This document shows positions 15,991 through 25,198 of a stretch of DNA of 37,545 bases, piece by piece. A program made the position numbers and the translations under genes. Under the pieces are notes generated by a model, which ran no database searches, was not told the origin of the DNA, and saw only the letters and a program-made list of their open reading frames with translations. The first letter of the stretch is position 1. Every line of letters starts with the position of its first letter. The stretch comes from Bacillota bacterium (lineage in GTDB: Bacteria > Bacillota > Clostridia > Peptostreptococcales > Anaerovoracaceae): NCBI GenBank assembly GCA_029219125.1, contig JAQXSU010000129.1:1-37545 (forward strand), given 5' to 3'.

Positions 15991-16065
15991 TCTGATTTCA
16001 CAGCCGAATCTGTTCAGCCGGAATTCCAACGGGCAGGGCAGGAGCAGGCGGGAAGGAGGAGAAAA

Positions 16066-18492
16066 GTGAGCGAATTTGACGAAATGAAAGATGAGCTGCA
16101 TGAAAAAGCGGAACCGGCAGGAACAGCGGAAGCTGCAGAGACAGTGGAACCTGTGGAAGCGGAAGCTGAGGAAGAAACGTCCACGTTTCCCTGCATTCCC
16201 CTCCGAGGTCTGACGATTTTCCCGCGGACCATCATGCATTTTGATATAGGAAGAGAAAAATCCATCAAGGCACTGGATTTCGCCATGAAAAACGGGAAGG
16301 AAATCTTCGTGACTTCTCAGATGGATGACAATATCCTGATCCCTACAGTGGATGATTTCTACCATGTAGGTACGGTGGTTAAAGTAAAGCAGATGCTGAA
16401 AATCCAGGGAGACAGCATCCGTGTGCTGGTGGATGGACAGTACCGTGCGGTACTGAGATCCATATCCTGTGAGGAGCCGTTTCTGATGGCGGAGGTGCAG
16501 GAGGCAGAGATTCTGCCGGCATCCGCTGAGGAAACAGAGATCCAGGCTCTCATGCGTGCAGCGCTGGATAACTTTGACGAGTATCTGGATTATGATACCG
16601 GGCTGAAGGACAGTGCGTATGATGTGGTGGCTGCCATAGAAGAGCCCGGACTCTTTGCAGACACCCTTGCCACACAGCTGAACATCAAGGTATCGCAGAA
16701 GCAGCTGGTGCTGGAAGCTTTCGATGAGAAGGAACGTCTGGAAGTGATGAACCGGATCCTGGTGGAGGAAAACCAGATCCTGGGTCTGGAACGGGATATT
16801 AATCTGAAGGTGCAGGAAAGCATCAAGAATAACCAGAAAGAATATTTCCTCCGGGAGCAGATGAAAGCAATTCAGACTGAACTGGGCGTGGATGAAGATG
16901 CAGGTGAAGAAGCCGATAAGTGGCTTGAAGCACTTGATCAGCTGGGACTTTCGGAAAAAACAGATGAAAAAGTGCGGAAGGAAATCCGGAAATTCCGGAA
17001 GATGGCACCGTCTTCTGCAGAAAGCAGTGTCATTCGCAACTATGTGGAGACCATTCTGGATCTGCCGTGGAACCGGCAGTCCAAGACAAATACAGACCTG
17101 AAAAAGGCGGAGAAAATTCTGAATGAAGATCACTATGGCCTGGAAAAGGTGAAGGAACGTGTGCTGGAATACCTTGCTGTGATTCATCTGTCCAAAGGAA
17201 TCAAGGGTCCGATTCTCTGTCTGGTGGGACCGCCGGGGGTAGGAAAGACCTCCATTGCCCGGTCCATTGCACGGGCAACCGGCAGAGAATTCGTTCGGAT
17301 GTCTCTTGGCGGTGTACGGGATGAAGCAGAGATCCGCGGCCACAGGAGAACATATATCGGCGCTATCCCGGGCAGGATCATTGCTGCCATGCGGGATGCG
17401 GGTACATCCAATCCGGTATTCCTTTTCGATGAAATCGATAAGATCGGTGCGGATTTCAAGGGTGATCCGGCGTCTGCTCTGCTGGAGGTGCTGGATCCGG
17501 AGCAGAATAAGGAGTTTACAGATCATTTCCTTGAAGTTCCGTTTGACTTGTCTAAGGTCATGTTCGTCACGACAGCCAATACCACGGAAACCATTCCAAG
17601 ACCCCTTCTGGACAGAATGGAGGTGATCCAGGTATCCGGCTATACGGAAGAGGAAAAGGTGCATATCGCACAGAAATATCTGATTCCGAAGCAGGCGAAG
17701 GCCCACGGACTGAAGGGAAAGAGCTTTTCCATTACGGAAAAGGGCCTGCGGGATCTGATCAATTACTATACCAGAGAATCCGGCGTCCGGAACCTGGAAC
17801 GGGAGATCGGCAGTCTGTGCAGAAAGGCGGCACGTCAGAAGGTGACGAAAAAGACGGCCAGCTGTAAGATCACACCTGCAAGCCTGGAAAAATATCTTGG
17901 AAAAAAGAAGTTCCATTATGATATAATAGAAGGTGAGAGCGAGGTCGGCGTGGTAACCGGCATGGCCTGGACCCAGGTGGGCGGCGACACGCTGTTTGTG
18001 GAAACTGCCCGCATACCGGGAAGCGGAAAGCTGCAGCTGACAGGGCAGCTGGGAGATGTAATGCAGGAATCTGCCAGAGCGGCAGTGACATATATCCGTT
18101 CCATTGCGGAGGAATACGGACTGGAAGAAGACTTCTACAAGAAGTATGACCTGCATATCCATGTACCGGAAGGTGCAGTGCCGAAGGATGGTCCTTCTGC
18201 CGGTGTGACCATGTTTACATCTGTCGTATCTGCGCTGACAGGGACACCTGTCCGTAAAGATGTGGCCATGACCGGAGAAATCACTCTCCGGGGGAAGGTA
18301 CTTCCGGTGGGCGGCATTAAGGAAAAGGTACTGGCAGCCCACAGGGCCGGTATCCGGACCATTCTGCTGCCGAAGGAAAATGAGCCGGATATTGATGATA
18401 TCCCGCAGAGCGTACGGCGTCAGCTCCATTTCGTGCTGCTGCAGCAGGCGCGCGAAGCTCTGGAGTATGCCCTGGTAAAAGAACAGAAGTAA
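16066..18492 (+). CDS. lon: ATP-dependent Lon protease
   Basis: The 808-residue protein starts at a GTG preceded by GGAAGGAGGAG. An acidic, Ala/Glu-rich N-terminal extension of about 40 residues comes before the usual LON start ([14 protein letters not shown]). Next are the LON N-domain, a coiled-coil segment, AAA+ with Walker [10 protein letters not shown] and Walker [11 protein letters not shown], and the protease domain with the Ser711 (KDGPSAG) and Lys754 (GGIKEK) dyad. It degrades misfolded and regulatory proteins. It lies 13 nt upstream of yihA, as in Bacillus lonA-ysxC. Confidence 0.97.
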   Translation: MSEFDEMKDELHEKAEPAGTAEAAETVEPVEAEAEEETSTFPCIPLRGLTIFPRTIMHFDIGREKSIKALDFAMKNGKEIFVTSQMDDNILIPTVDDFYHVGTVVKVKQMLKIQGDSIRVLVDGQYRAVLRSISCEEPFLMAEVQEAEILPASAEETEIQALMRAALDNFDEYLDYDTGLKDSAYDVVAAIEEPGLFADTLATQLNIKVSQKQLVLEAFDEKERLEVMNRILVEENQILGLERDINLKVQESIKNNQKEYFLREQMKAIQTELGVDEDAGEEADKWLEALDQLGLSEKTDEKVRKEIRKFRKMAPSSAESSVIRNYVETILDLPWNRQSKTNTDLKKAEKILNEDHYGLEKVKERVLEYLAVIHLSKGIKGPILCLVGPPGVGKTSIARSIARATGREFVRMSLGGVRDEAEIRGHRRTYIGAIPGRIIAAMRDAGTSNPVFLFDEIDKIGADFKGDPASALLEVLDPEQNKEFTDHFLEVPFDLSKVMFVTTANTTETIPRPLLDRMEVIQVSGYTEEEKVHIAQKYLIPKQAKAHGLKGKSFSITEKGLRDLINYYTRESGVRNLEREIGSLCRKAARQKVTKKTASCKITPASLEKYLGKKKFHYDIIEGESEVGVVTGMAWTQVGGDTLFVETARIPGSGKLQLTGQLGDVMQESARAAVTYIRSIAEEYGLEEDFYKKYDLHIHVPEGAVPKDGPSAGVTMFTSVVSALTGTPVRKDVAMTGEITLRGKVLPVGGIKEKVLAAHRAGIRTILLPKENEPDIDDIPQSVRRQLHFVLLQQAREALEYALVKEQK

Positions 18493-18505
18493 GACAGGAG
18501 ACAGT

Positions 18506-19096
18506 ATGTTAAAGATTAAAAAAGCAGAGCTGGAAACCGTAGCAGTGAAACCTGCCCAGTATCCTCCGGATACCATGCCGGAGGTGGCATTCGCAGGACG
18601 ATCCAATGTGGGAAAGTCCTCTCTGCTCAACCTGCTTACGGGAAGAAAGAGTCTTGCCCGTGTCTCGGGAAGCCCGGGAAAGACCAGAACCATCAATTTC
18701 TATAAGGTCAACGATGCCTTCCGCATTGTAGATCTGCCGGGCTACGGTTATGCAAAGGTATCCAGATCCGTAACCGAAAACTGGGGTGAGATGATGGAGA
18801 CCTATCTGCGGGGCAGAGAGGGTCTGAAAAAGGTCATCCAGCTGGTGGATGTACGCCATGCGCCATCCGCACAGGATGTGCAGATGTATGAATATCTGAA
18901 GCATTACGGGCTGGACGGTATTGTGGTGGCGACCAAGGCAGATAAGGTTTCCCGAAATGAACTACAGAAATGTATCCGCGTGATACGAAATACCTTGGAA
19001 CTTTCCCCGGAGGACCTGGTCATTCCCGTATCTGCGCTGAAGCGCACGGGACAGGATATTTTGCTGGGAGAGATTGAGAAACTTTTGGAGGAGTAA
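18506..19096 (+). CDS. yihA: Ribosome biogenesis GTP-binding protein YihA/YsxC/EngB
   Basis: The protein is 196 residues. GTPase motifs are G1 GRSNVGKSS, G2-region GKTRTINFY, G3 DLPGYGYA, G4 TKADK and G5 VSALK, all in the TrmE-Era-EngA-EngB pattern. It acts in maturation of the large ribosomal subunit and is essential in many Firmicutes. It directly follows lon, with AGGAGA ahead of the ATG. Nothing is unusual. Confidence 0.96.
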   Translation: MLKIKKAELETVAVKPAQYPPDTMPEVAFAGRSNVGKSSLLNLLTGRKSLARVSGSPGKTRTINFYKVNDAFRIVDLPGYGYAKVSRSVTENWGEMMETYLRGREGLKKVIQLVDVRHAPSAQDVQMYEYLKHYGLDGIVVATKADKVSRNELQKCIRVIRNTLELSPEDLVIPVSALKRTGQDILLGEIEKLLEE

Positions 19097-19426
19097 ATGC
19101 AGTTCATCAGTTACAGAGTGATTCTCGGCAGGCTGAAAGCCATAAAGGCCATGATGGCTGACAAAACCGTACCGAAAAGGAAAAAGCTTCTTGTGATCCT
19201 GGGGATCATATATCTGTTCCTTCCGGTGGATATTATTCCGCCGGTGCTGTTTCCGTTCGGGTTTCTGGATGACCTGGTTCTGTGGATCTGGATTCTCTGG
19301 CATCTGAAGGATACACTGGATGCATACTGGGTCGGCGAAAAAGTCGATGATTTTTCCAAAAAATATAGTGGAAAAGATCTGGTAGAAGGTGTAGAATTTA
19401 CTGTAGATGATGGAAAGGAGCAGTAA
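19097..19426 (+). CDS. DUF1232 (YkvA-type) small membrane protein
   Basis: The 109-residue protein has its ATG immediately after the yihA stop and a ribosome binding site (GGAGGAG) within the end of yihA, so the two are translationally coupled. The core LGIIYLFLPVDIIPP followed by GFLDDLVLWIWILWHLK is the DUF1232 signature (hydrophobic, PxDxIP...DD). It has one or two membrane helices. The function of the family is unknown. Confidence 0.85.
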   Translation: MQFISYRVILGRLKAIKAMMADKTVPKRKKLLVILGIIYLFLPVDIIPPVLFPFGFLDDLVLWIWILWHLKDTLDAYWVGEKVDDFSKKYSGKDLVEGVEFTVDDGKEQ

Positions 19427-19429
19427 TAC

Positions 19430-19960
19430 ATGGAGAAGAGCAATATAGTAGGAAATATTCTGTTTACAGAGGAGCAGATCCGCCAGCGCGCTGCGGAAAT
19501 CGGTCGGCAGATTGCAGAAGATTATGCCGGTGAACCTGTCTATCTGATAGGAACCCTGCGGGGTGCTGTGGTCTGGATGGCAGATATCATGAAGGCGATC
19601 CCCAATGAGACAGAAGTGGATTTTGTCATGGCATCCAGTTACGGTTCAGGTACGACGACCACCGGTGTGGTGAAAATCAAAAAGGACCTGGAAGGGGACA
19701 TCTACGGCAAGAATGTGATCATCATCGAAGATATCGTCGATACGGGAACCACGCTGAAGCACCTGAAGGCGTACCTTGCCGACAGGAATCCGAAGAGCAT
19801 CCGTATCTGTACACTGCTGGACAAGCCGTCCAGACGGATTGCAGATATTCAGGCGGATTATATCGGGTTTGAAATCGAGAATCTCTTTGTCATCGGCTAT
19901 GGGCTGGACTATGACCAGAAATACAGAAATCTGCCGTACATCAGCTATCTGGAAGGCTGA
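19430..19960 (+). CDS. hpt: Hypoxanthine phosphoribosyltransferase
   Basis: The protein is 176 residues. The PRPP-binding signature VIIIEDIVDTGTTL and the upstream LRGAVVWMADI loop identify a type I phosphoribosyltransferase of the HPRT family. It salvages hypoxanthine (and guanine) to IMP/GMP. GGAAAGGAG precedes the ATG. It is four nt downstream of the DUF1232 gene, so yihA-DUF1232-hpt is probably one transcript. Confidence 0.95.
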   Translation: MEKSNIVGNILFTEEQIRQRAAEIGRQIAEDYAGEPVYLIGTLRGAVVWMADIMKAIPNETEVDFVMASSYGSGTTTTGVVKIKKDLEGDIYGKNVIIIEDIVDTGTTLKHLKAYLADRNPKSIRICTLLDKPSRRIADIQADYIGFEIENLFVIGYGLDYDQKYRNLPYISYLEG

Positions 19961-20014
19961 TGCTGATATTGTTTTACCAAATTAAAAATTTACATAAAGG
20001 AGATACAAAAAGAA

Positions 20015-20587
20015 ATGGCTTACGAAGTAAAAATCGGATTATCCAACAAGCACTTACATTTAAGTGAGGAACACATTGAAGCGCTGTTCGGCAAGGGTCA
20101 CCAGCTGACTCCGACCAAGCCGCTGGTTCAGCCGGGACAGTTCGCCTGTGAAGAAAAGGTTGATATCGTAGGACCGAAGAGCACCCTGAAGGGTATTCGT
20201 GTTCTGGGACCTGCCAGAAAAGAAACGCAGGTTGAACTGGCTATGACCGATGCAAGAACCATCGGCATCAAGGCACCGGTAAGAGAATCCGGCAAGCTGG
20301 AAGGAACTCCGGGCTGCAAGATTATCGGACCTTGCGGTGAGATCGAGATCGACCATGGTGTGATCGTTGCATTAAGACATGTTCATCTGAATGATGAGCA
20401 GGCTGCAGAAGCCGGCGTAAAGGACGGCGATGTGGTAAGCATCAAGATCGAAGGTGAAAGAGGACTGGTATTTGACAATGTACTGGTAAGAGCCGGCGTA
20501 AAGCACGAAAGAGAAGTGCATCTGGATACCGATGAAGGAAATGCAGCCGGCTGCGGTCCGGATACTGTCTGCACTATCATTAAATAG
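20015..20587 (+). CDS. pduL: Phosphate propanoyltransferase, PduL type
   Basis: The protein is 190 residues. Two PduL half-domains carry the zinc-binding signature: NKHLHLS near the start, then ALRHVHLN and EVHLDTDEGNAAG toward the end. PduL interconverts acyl-CoA and acyl-phosphate, replacing Pta in many anaerobes and feeding acetate kinase. It lacks the N-terminal encapsulation peptide and no microcompartment shell gene is present, so it is a free cytosolic, likely acetate-forming enzyme. AAAGGAG precedes the ATG. A terminator follows, so it ends a transcription unit. Confidence 0.92.
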   Translation: MAYEVKIGLSNKHLHLSEEHIEALFGKGHQLTPTKPLVQPGQFACEEKVDIVGPKSTLKGIRVLGPARKETQVELAMTDARTIGIKAPVRESGKLEGTPGCKIIGPCGEIEIDHGVIVALRHVHLNDEQAAEAGVKDGDVVSIKIEGERGLVFDNVLVRAGVKHEREVHLDTDEGNAAGCGPDTVCTIIK

Positions 20588-20611
20588 TGAGAGCACACTG
20601 AAAAAATATTT

Positions 20612-20646
20612 GGAGCAGAAGCAGTTTCTGCTCCATTTGTTTTTTT
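20612..20646 (+). terminator. Intrinsic terminator after pduL
   Basis: A perfect 9-bp stem GGAGCAGAA (20612-20620) / TTCTGCTCC (20626-20634) has a 5-nt loop and is followed by ATTTG and seven T. Confidence 0.88.
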
Positions 20647-20705
20647 CGGCAGGAACCGGACAGGCTGTGACCGGAAATGAGTAAGCAAAAGGTATGAAAA
20701 AACAA

Positions 20706-20734
20706 TAGCAAGCTGCATATAACTGTGATATAAT
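20706..20734 (+). promoter_or_regulatory. Extended -10 promoter of the DUF1461-like gene
   Basis: TG (20726-20727), A and TATAAT (20729-20734) form a perfect extended -10. The -35 position holds only TAGCAA (20706-20711), as expected for extended -10 promoters. Confidence 0.6.
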
Positions 20735-20772
20735 AATTTTGTATGAGTAAGTATTGAGAGAGGACGGAAAAC

Positions 20773-21441
20773 GTGAACAGATTAAAAACAGTGAGCAGAA
20801 TCATTTTGATAATTGCAATTCCGATCCTGATTATGACGTTGAGTCAGAACCTGATTTACAGGCTGCCGGATGCATATCTGTATTACTTTAATGATTCCCA
20901 GTGTCTGAATAAGCTTTATCTTTCCATGTCCAATTCGGAAATGGCAGATGCACTGACGGATCTGTTGAACCGGTTTCGGCCGGATCCGGAAACCTTTAAT
21001 ATATACGTAGATACAGGTTATGATGAGCTGGGTATCTTTGACAGCCGGGATGCTTACAATCTTCAGATGATGAAGAAGGCACTGGATATGAGCAGTCTCT
21101 TCTGCATTATCTCGCTGATTCTGGTGACCGCAGTGTATGTTTTTCTTCTGCGTCAGGAAGAAAAGAAAATGCTGCGAACCAGTTTCGTAATCGGGGCGGG
21201 CATTTCCGTGATACTGATGATCGCACAGGCGGTTGTCCTGCCGGCACCTGCCATGAGGGAGCGGATTTTTACAGTGATTGGCGTGCGTCCTTTTTATGAG
21301 GATTCGGCCCTGAGCATGATTCTGACGGACAGTTTCTGGAATATGATCACTGTATTTCTGACCGGCGTTACCCTGATAATCCTTGGCATCACAACGTATG
21401 TACAGTACAGACTGACCCGTCCGCCGAGAATATTTTATTAG
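20773..21441 (+). CDS. DUF1461-like integral membrane protein (possible inactive Lit relative)
   Basis: The 222-residue protein starts at a GTG preceded by GAGGACGG. Membrane helices lie at about 8-24, 105-128, 137-157 and 185-208, with an extracytoplasmic segment between the first two. The layout, length and the strings SRDAYNLQMMKKAL and RPFYEDSALSMILTDSFW resemble the DUF1461/TIGR01906 family, which includes Lit, the lipoprotein intramolecular transacylase. The histidines I would expect in the corresponding E-x-x-H-M and F-H motifs are replaced by Asn and by Gly/Val, so it may be inactive as a transacylase. The family call is tentative. Confidence 0.45.
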   Translation: MNRLKTVSRIILIIAIPILIMTLSQNLIYRLPDAYLYYFNDSQCLNKLYLSMSNSEMADALTDLLNRFRPDPETFNIYVDTGYDELGIFDSRDAYNLQMMKKALDMSSLFCIISLILVTAVYVFLLRQEEKKMLRTSFVIGAGISVILMIAQAVVLPAPAMRERIFTVIGVRPFYEDSALSMILTDSFWNMITVFLTGVTLIILGITTYVQYRLTRPPRIFY

Positions 21442-21481
21442 ATATCAGAGAAAGAAAAAGAACAGAGAGTGAGGGGAATAT

Positions 21482-22027
21482 ATGGTTCTGATTCATCTGG
21501 CAACAGGATTCGAAGAAGTGGAAGCACTGACCGCGGCAGATCTGCTGCGGAGAGCAGAGATAGACTGCCGACTGGTTTCCGTCACAGGGGAACGGGTGGT
21601 TGCGGGTACCCATGGTATTCGCGTGGAGGCAGACTGCCTCTTTGAAGATGCAGACTATGATGCATGTGAGATGATCGTTCTGCCGGGAGGTATGCCAGGT
21701 GCCCAAGGTCTGCGGGATCATGCCGGGCTCGGCAGAGAAATCGTGCGGTTTGCGGAAGAAGGAAAGCCGCTTGCCGCCATCTGTGCCGCACCGCTGGTGC
21801 TGGGGTATCATGACGTGCTTCAGGGACGAAAGGCCACCATTTATCCGGGCATGGAGGAATTTCTCACTGGCGGCATCCATGTGGACAAGCCCGTGGTACG
21901 TGACGGCAGCCTGATCACCGGTCAGGGACCGGCGTTTGCCATGGAGTTTGCTCTGGAACTTGCGGCATTCCTGAAAGGGGAAGAACTTGCGAAAAACATG
22001 CGGAAAGACTTACTTTTGGAAAGATGA
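21482..22027 (+). CDS. DJ-1/PfpI family protein
   Basis: The protein is 181 residues. The nucleophile elbow AAICAAP holds the conserved Cys101, FEEVEA supplies the conserved acidic residue (Glu14), and LPGGMPGA and TGQGP are also typical of DJ-1/YajL/ThiJ proteins. Members act in carbonyl or oxidative stress defence, and the deglycase claim is disputed. GAGGGG precedes the ATG. It is 10 nt before the PHP gene and probably co-transcribed with it. Confidence 0.93.
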   Translation: MVLIHLATGFEEVEALTAADLLRRAEIDCRLVSVTGERVVAGTHGIRVEADCLFEDADYDACEMIVLPGGMPGAQGLRDHAGLGREIVRFAEEGKPLAAICAAPLVLGYHDVLQGRKATIYPGMEEFLTGGIHVDKPVVRDGSLITGQGPAFAMEFALELAAFLKGEELAKNMRKDLLLER

Positions 22028-22036
22028 GAAGAGAAA

Positions 22037-22840
22037 ATGAGTGACAGCTACAAAGTAGATTACCACATTCATTCATGGTACTCCGACGGCACCATGAAGC
22101 CAACAGATCTGGTACGCAGGTACTATGATATGGAATACGACATGATCTCCATTACCGACCACGACGGCATCGACGGCGTACAGGAAGCCCTGATTGCAGG
22201 AGAAGCACTGAAGATAAAAGTGATCTCCGGCGTGGAGCTGGCAGTGGAGCATGAAGGAAAGGAACTGCACCTTCTGGGGTATCAGTTTGATCCGGAGAAT
22301 CCTGCCCTTCGGGCGAAGCTGGAAGAACTGCGGCAGTACCGGGACGAAAGAAATGAAAAAATGCTGGCTAAACTGCAGGAAATGGGATATGCACTGACTA
22401 TGGAGGATCTGAAGCAGAGACCCGGACAGACGTATATCGGGAAGCCGAATTTTGCCCGGGCACTGGCGGCCAAAGGATATATTTCATCTCCGTCAGAGGC
22501 CTTTGCACCGGGAAAACTGCTGGACTCTCCGGAACTGAAAGCCATCAGCCGAAAAAAGATTTCCGCAGAAGAGGCCATTTCTCTTCTGAAGGAAGCAGGC
22601 GGCATGGCAGTGCTTGCCCACCCGATGAAGATTCGAAAACTGGGGCTGCGGGGCAGTGAGGAATTCTGGGAAAACCTGGACATCATGCTGCGGCAGCTGA
22701 AAAAAATGGGGCTCTCCGGGATGGAATGCATATACCCGTCTCACAGTGAAGAGGAAATCATAAAACTGGTGAATCTGGCGGGAAAATACCATCTGCACAT
22801 TACAGAGGGATCCGATTACCATGGGGATGACCTGCAATAA
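22037..22840 (+). CDS. PHP-domain phosphoesterase, TrpH/RNase AM-like
   Basis: The protein is 267 residues. PHP motifs are YHIHSWYSDG (HxH), ITDHDGIDG (DH), a Glu in ISGVELAVEH, AVLAHPMKIRK and the terminal GSDYHGDD, together forming a trinuclear metal site. The arrangement matches YciV/TrpH, shown in E. coli to be a 5'-3' exonuclease (RNase AM) acting on short RNA and nucleotide 3',5'-bisphosphates. The C-terminus ends right after the last motif, a little shorter than average. It is between the DJ-1 gene and glpP in a close run. Confidence 0.88.
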   Translation: MSDSYKVDYHIHSWYSDGTMKPTDLVRRYYDMEYDMISITDHDGIDGVQEALIAGEALKIKVISGVELAVEHEGKELHLLGYQFDPENPALRAKLEELRQYRDERNEKMLAKLQEMGYALTMEDLKQRPGQTYIGKPNFARALAAKGYISSPSEAFAPGKLLDSPELKAISRKKISAEEAISLLKEAGGMAVLAHPMKIRKLGLRGSEEFWENLDIMLRQLKKMGLSGMECIYPSHSEEEIIKLVNLAGKYHLHITEGSDYHGDDLQ

Positions 22841-22854
22841 GGAGGAGAAGGAAA

Positions 22855-23415
22855 ATGAGTGAGAGAGCAGTTTTTGAAGGAAGGCGGGTTGCCGCGGCGG
22901 TGAGAACGGAAGAAGATTTTACCGAGGCGCTGGAATCAAAGGTCGAAGTGATCTTTATGCAGTACTCCAGCATTCTGACGGTGGAGGATCTGATCCGGCG
23001 ATGCCATGAAGCAGGGAAAAAAATCTTTATCCATATGGATTTTACAGATGGCATCGGCAAGGACCGGGCAGGCCTGGAATACCTGAAAAAACTGGGTGCT
23101 GACGGTATTCTGACAACGAAGACCAGCATGATCCGTCTTGCCAGAGAGCTGGGACTGGCTACGGTACAGCGGTTTTTTATCGTGGATTCCCATTCTGTAG
23201 ACACAGCGGTGGAATCCATCCGCATCGCCAAGCCGGAGATGGTGGAAATCATGCCGGGTGTGGTAGTGAAAAAGATCCGGGAATTCGCAGAACGGGTGAA
23301 TACTCCGATTCTTGTGGGAGGCCTCCTGGAGTTCCGGGAGGAAGTGGACGCTGCACTGGATGCAGGTGCGACGGCGGTTTCCACAGCATGCAGGGATCTC
23401 TGGAACTACAAGTAA
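22855..23415 (+). CDS. glpP: Glycerol-3-phosphate-responsive antiterminator GlpP
   Basis: The 186-residue protein is a small TIM-barrel with the GlpP hallmarks FMQYSSILTVEDL, IFIHMDFTDGIGKD, GILTTK, QRFFIVDS and PILVGGLL. In Bacillus, GlpP binds glycerol-3-phosphate and the leader RNA of glpD and glpFK to prevent termination. No glycerol gene or matching leader is nearby, so any target is elsewhere in the genome. AAGGAGGAG precedes the ATG. Confidence 0.93.
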   Translation: MSERAVFEGRRVAAAVRTEEDFTEALESKVEVIFMQYSSILTVEDLIRRCHEAGKKIFIHMDFTDGIGKDRAGLEYLKKLGADGILTTKTSMIRLARELGLATVQRFFIVDSHSVDTAVESIRIAKPEMVEIMPGVVVKKIREFAERVNTPILVGGLLEFREEVDAALDAGATAVSTACRDLWNYK

Positions 23416-23467
23416 ATAATGCAGCAATAAACAGCAATATCCAATATATACAACAGGAGGTACGAAG

Positions 23468-25144
23468 ATGAAGATTCAGTTTTGCGGTGCATCCATGGGG
23501 GTAACCGGATCCTGTCACCTGCTTTCCACGGAGAATCATAAGATCCTTCTGGACTGCGGACAGTTTCAGGGCGGGAAAGAGATGGAGAAGCTCAACGAAG
23601 AGCCTTTTCCGTTTGATGCAGAGGAAATCGAATGCGTGCTGCTGAGCCACGCTCATATCGACCATTGCGGCCGTCTGCCGCTGCTGGTAAAGCGTGGATT
23701 CAAGGGCAGCATTTACTGCACAGACGCTACGGCTGATCTGCTGGAGGTCATGCTGAAGGACAGTGCGTATATACATGAAAAGGATGCGGAATGGCAGTCC
23801 AGAAAAAATGCCAGAACCGGTAAGCCGCCGGTGGAACCGCTGTATACAGCCCGCGACGCAGAGGCGGCACTGAAGCTGGTGAAGCCGGTCCTCTACGATC
23901 AGCTGATCGAGCTGAATGAAAGCATGCGTATCGTGTTCAACGATGCCGGACATATTCTGGGATCCGCCATTACAGAACTCTGGGTAGATGAAGGAGAAAC
24001 AACTTCCAAAATCGTTTTCTCCGGGGATCTGGGCGTCATGGACAGACCGATTCTGCGAAACCCTGTGAAGATCAAAAAGGCCGATTATGTCATCATGGAA
24101 ACTACATACGGCAATCGTCTGCATCCGCAGAATGCAACCAGCATCGACCAGTTGATCCAGATTACCCTGAAGACGGTGAAACGGGGAGGCAACGTGATCA
24201 TCCCGTCCTTTGCTGTGGGCAGAACCCAGGAACTGATTTATCAGTTCAACATGTTCTATGAGCAGCATAAGGAATATCAGGAAGATCTGGAAAATGTCAA
24301 TGTCTATATTGACAGCCCGATGGCAACTACGGCTACCGAGGTGTTTAAAAAGAATGCGCAGGTCTTCGATGAAGAGACCAGAAACTATATCCTCAGCGGA
24401 GACAATCCACTGGATTTCAAGAATCTGAAATTCACCAGAAATACAGCGGATTCCCAGATGCTGAATACGGACAGAACGCCGAAAATCATCATTTCCGCCA
24501 GCGGTATGTGCGAAGCGGGACGAATCCGTCATCACCTAAAGCACAATCTGTGGGATGCGAGAAACAGCGTGATTTTCGTGGGCTATCAGGCAGAAGGAAC
24601 CCTGGGACGGTCCCTGGTGGAAGGCGCGAAGGAAGTAAAGCTCTTCGGCGAGACCATCAGCGTCAATGCAGAGATCTATAATCTGGAAGGCTTCTCCGGT
24701 CATGCAGACCAGAAAGGACTGCTGGACTGGCTAGGCGGTTTCCAAGTGAAACCGAAACAGATCTTCCTCGTTCACGGCGAAGCAGACTCCAAGCATGACT
24801 TTGCAGAGAAAATCCGGGAAGTCTATGGCTACGAGCCTGTTGTTATCGAAGGAAATTCCGAATTCGAACTGGAAACAGGCGCACTCCTGAGCAAGGAAGA
24901 GATCATCCGGGATGCCATCGATGAGGATGATGTGGCGAGCCTGAAAGAGAAGATCGCCGATGTGGAAAAGAACCTGCAGAACCTGCTGGAACATACGAAG
25001 GGTGCGGTGAACAGCAGAATCTCCCCGGAGAAGCTGCAGAATATCAACAATATCATGTTGGAGCTGGAAAAGGCATCCCTCAATCTGGGATCTTCCATCA
25101 CAGCAGAAGACAGAGATACTACGCCGCTCAGCGAGCAGAAGTAA
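23468..25144 (+). CDS. Metallo-beta-lactamase/beta-CASP/RMMBL ribonuclease-like protein
   Basis: The protein is 558 residues. MBL motifs are LSHAHIDHCG (HxHxDH), DAGHILGS and FSGDLG. The beta-CASP region contains IIPSFAVGRTQEL and ISASGMCEAGR, and the RMMBL end has GFSGHADQ and FLVHGE. These are two-zinc RNA nucleases of the CPSF-73-like bacterial group (YSH1/Int11-like, distinct from RNase J). A helical C-terminal tail of about 95 residues (from about 465) has heptad-like character (SLKEKIADVEKNLQNLL) and could mediate oligomerisation. AGGAGG precedes the ATG. The substrate is unknown. Confidence 0.9.
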   Translation: MKIQFCGASMGVTGSCHLLSTENHKILLDCGQFQGGKEMEKLNEEPFPFDAEEIECVLLSHAHIDHCGRLPLLVKRGFKGSIYCTDATADLLEVMLKDSAYIHEKDAEWQSRKNARTGKPPVEPLYTARDAEAALKLVKPVLYDQLIELNESMRIVFNDAGHILGSAITELWVDEGETTSKIVFSGDLGVMDRPILRNPVKIKKADYVIMETTYGNRLHPQNATSIDQLIQITLKTVKRGGNVIIPSFAVGRTQELIYQFNMFYEQHKEYQEDLENVNVYIDSPMATTATEVFKKNAQVFDEETRNYILSGDNPLDFKNLKFTRNTADSQMLNTDRTPKIIISASGMCEAGRIRHHLKHNLWDARNSVIFVGYQAEGTLGRSLVEGAKEVKLFGETISVNAEIYNLEGFSGHADQKGLLDWLGGFQVKPKQIFLVHGEADSKHDFAEKIREVYGYEPVVIEGNSEFELETGALLSKEEIIRDAIDEDDVASLKEKIADVEKNLQNLLEHTKGAVNSRISPEKLQNINNIMLELEKASLNLGSSITAEDRDTTPLSEQK

Positions 25145-25198
25145 CAGCCAAGAAGAGAAAAGAACAGAAAAAACAGATAAGAACAGACGGGGGAATCC

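Noticed and set aside
14674-18696. A 1340-codon antisense open frame across clpX, lon and yihA
   Set aside because: It lies opposite three well-conserved genes, has a low-complexity His/Phe/Leu-rich composition and no recognisable domain. It is a codon-bias shadow of GC-rich third positions.
12682-20587. Possible unusual gene order or mobile element in the tig to pduL block
   Set aside because: The order tig-clpP-clpX-lon-yihA is the common Firmicutes arrangement, and all genes are full length with normal motifs.
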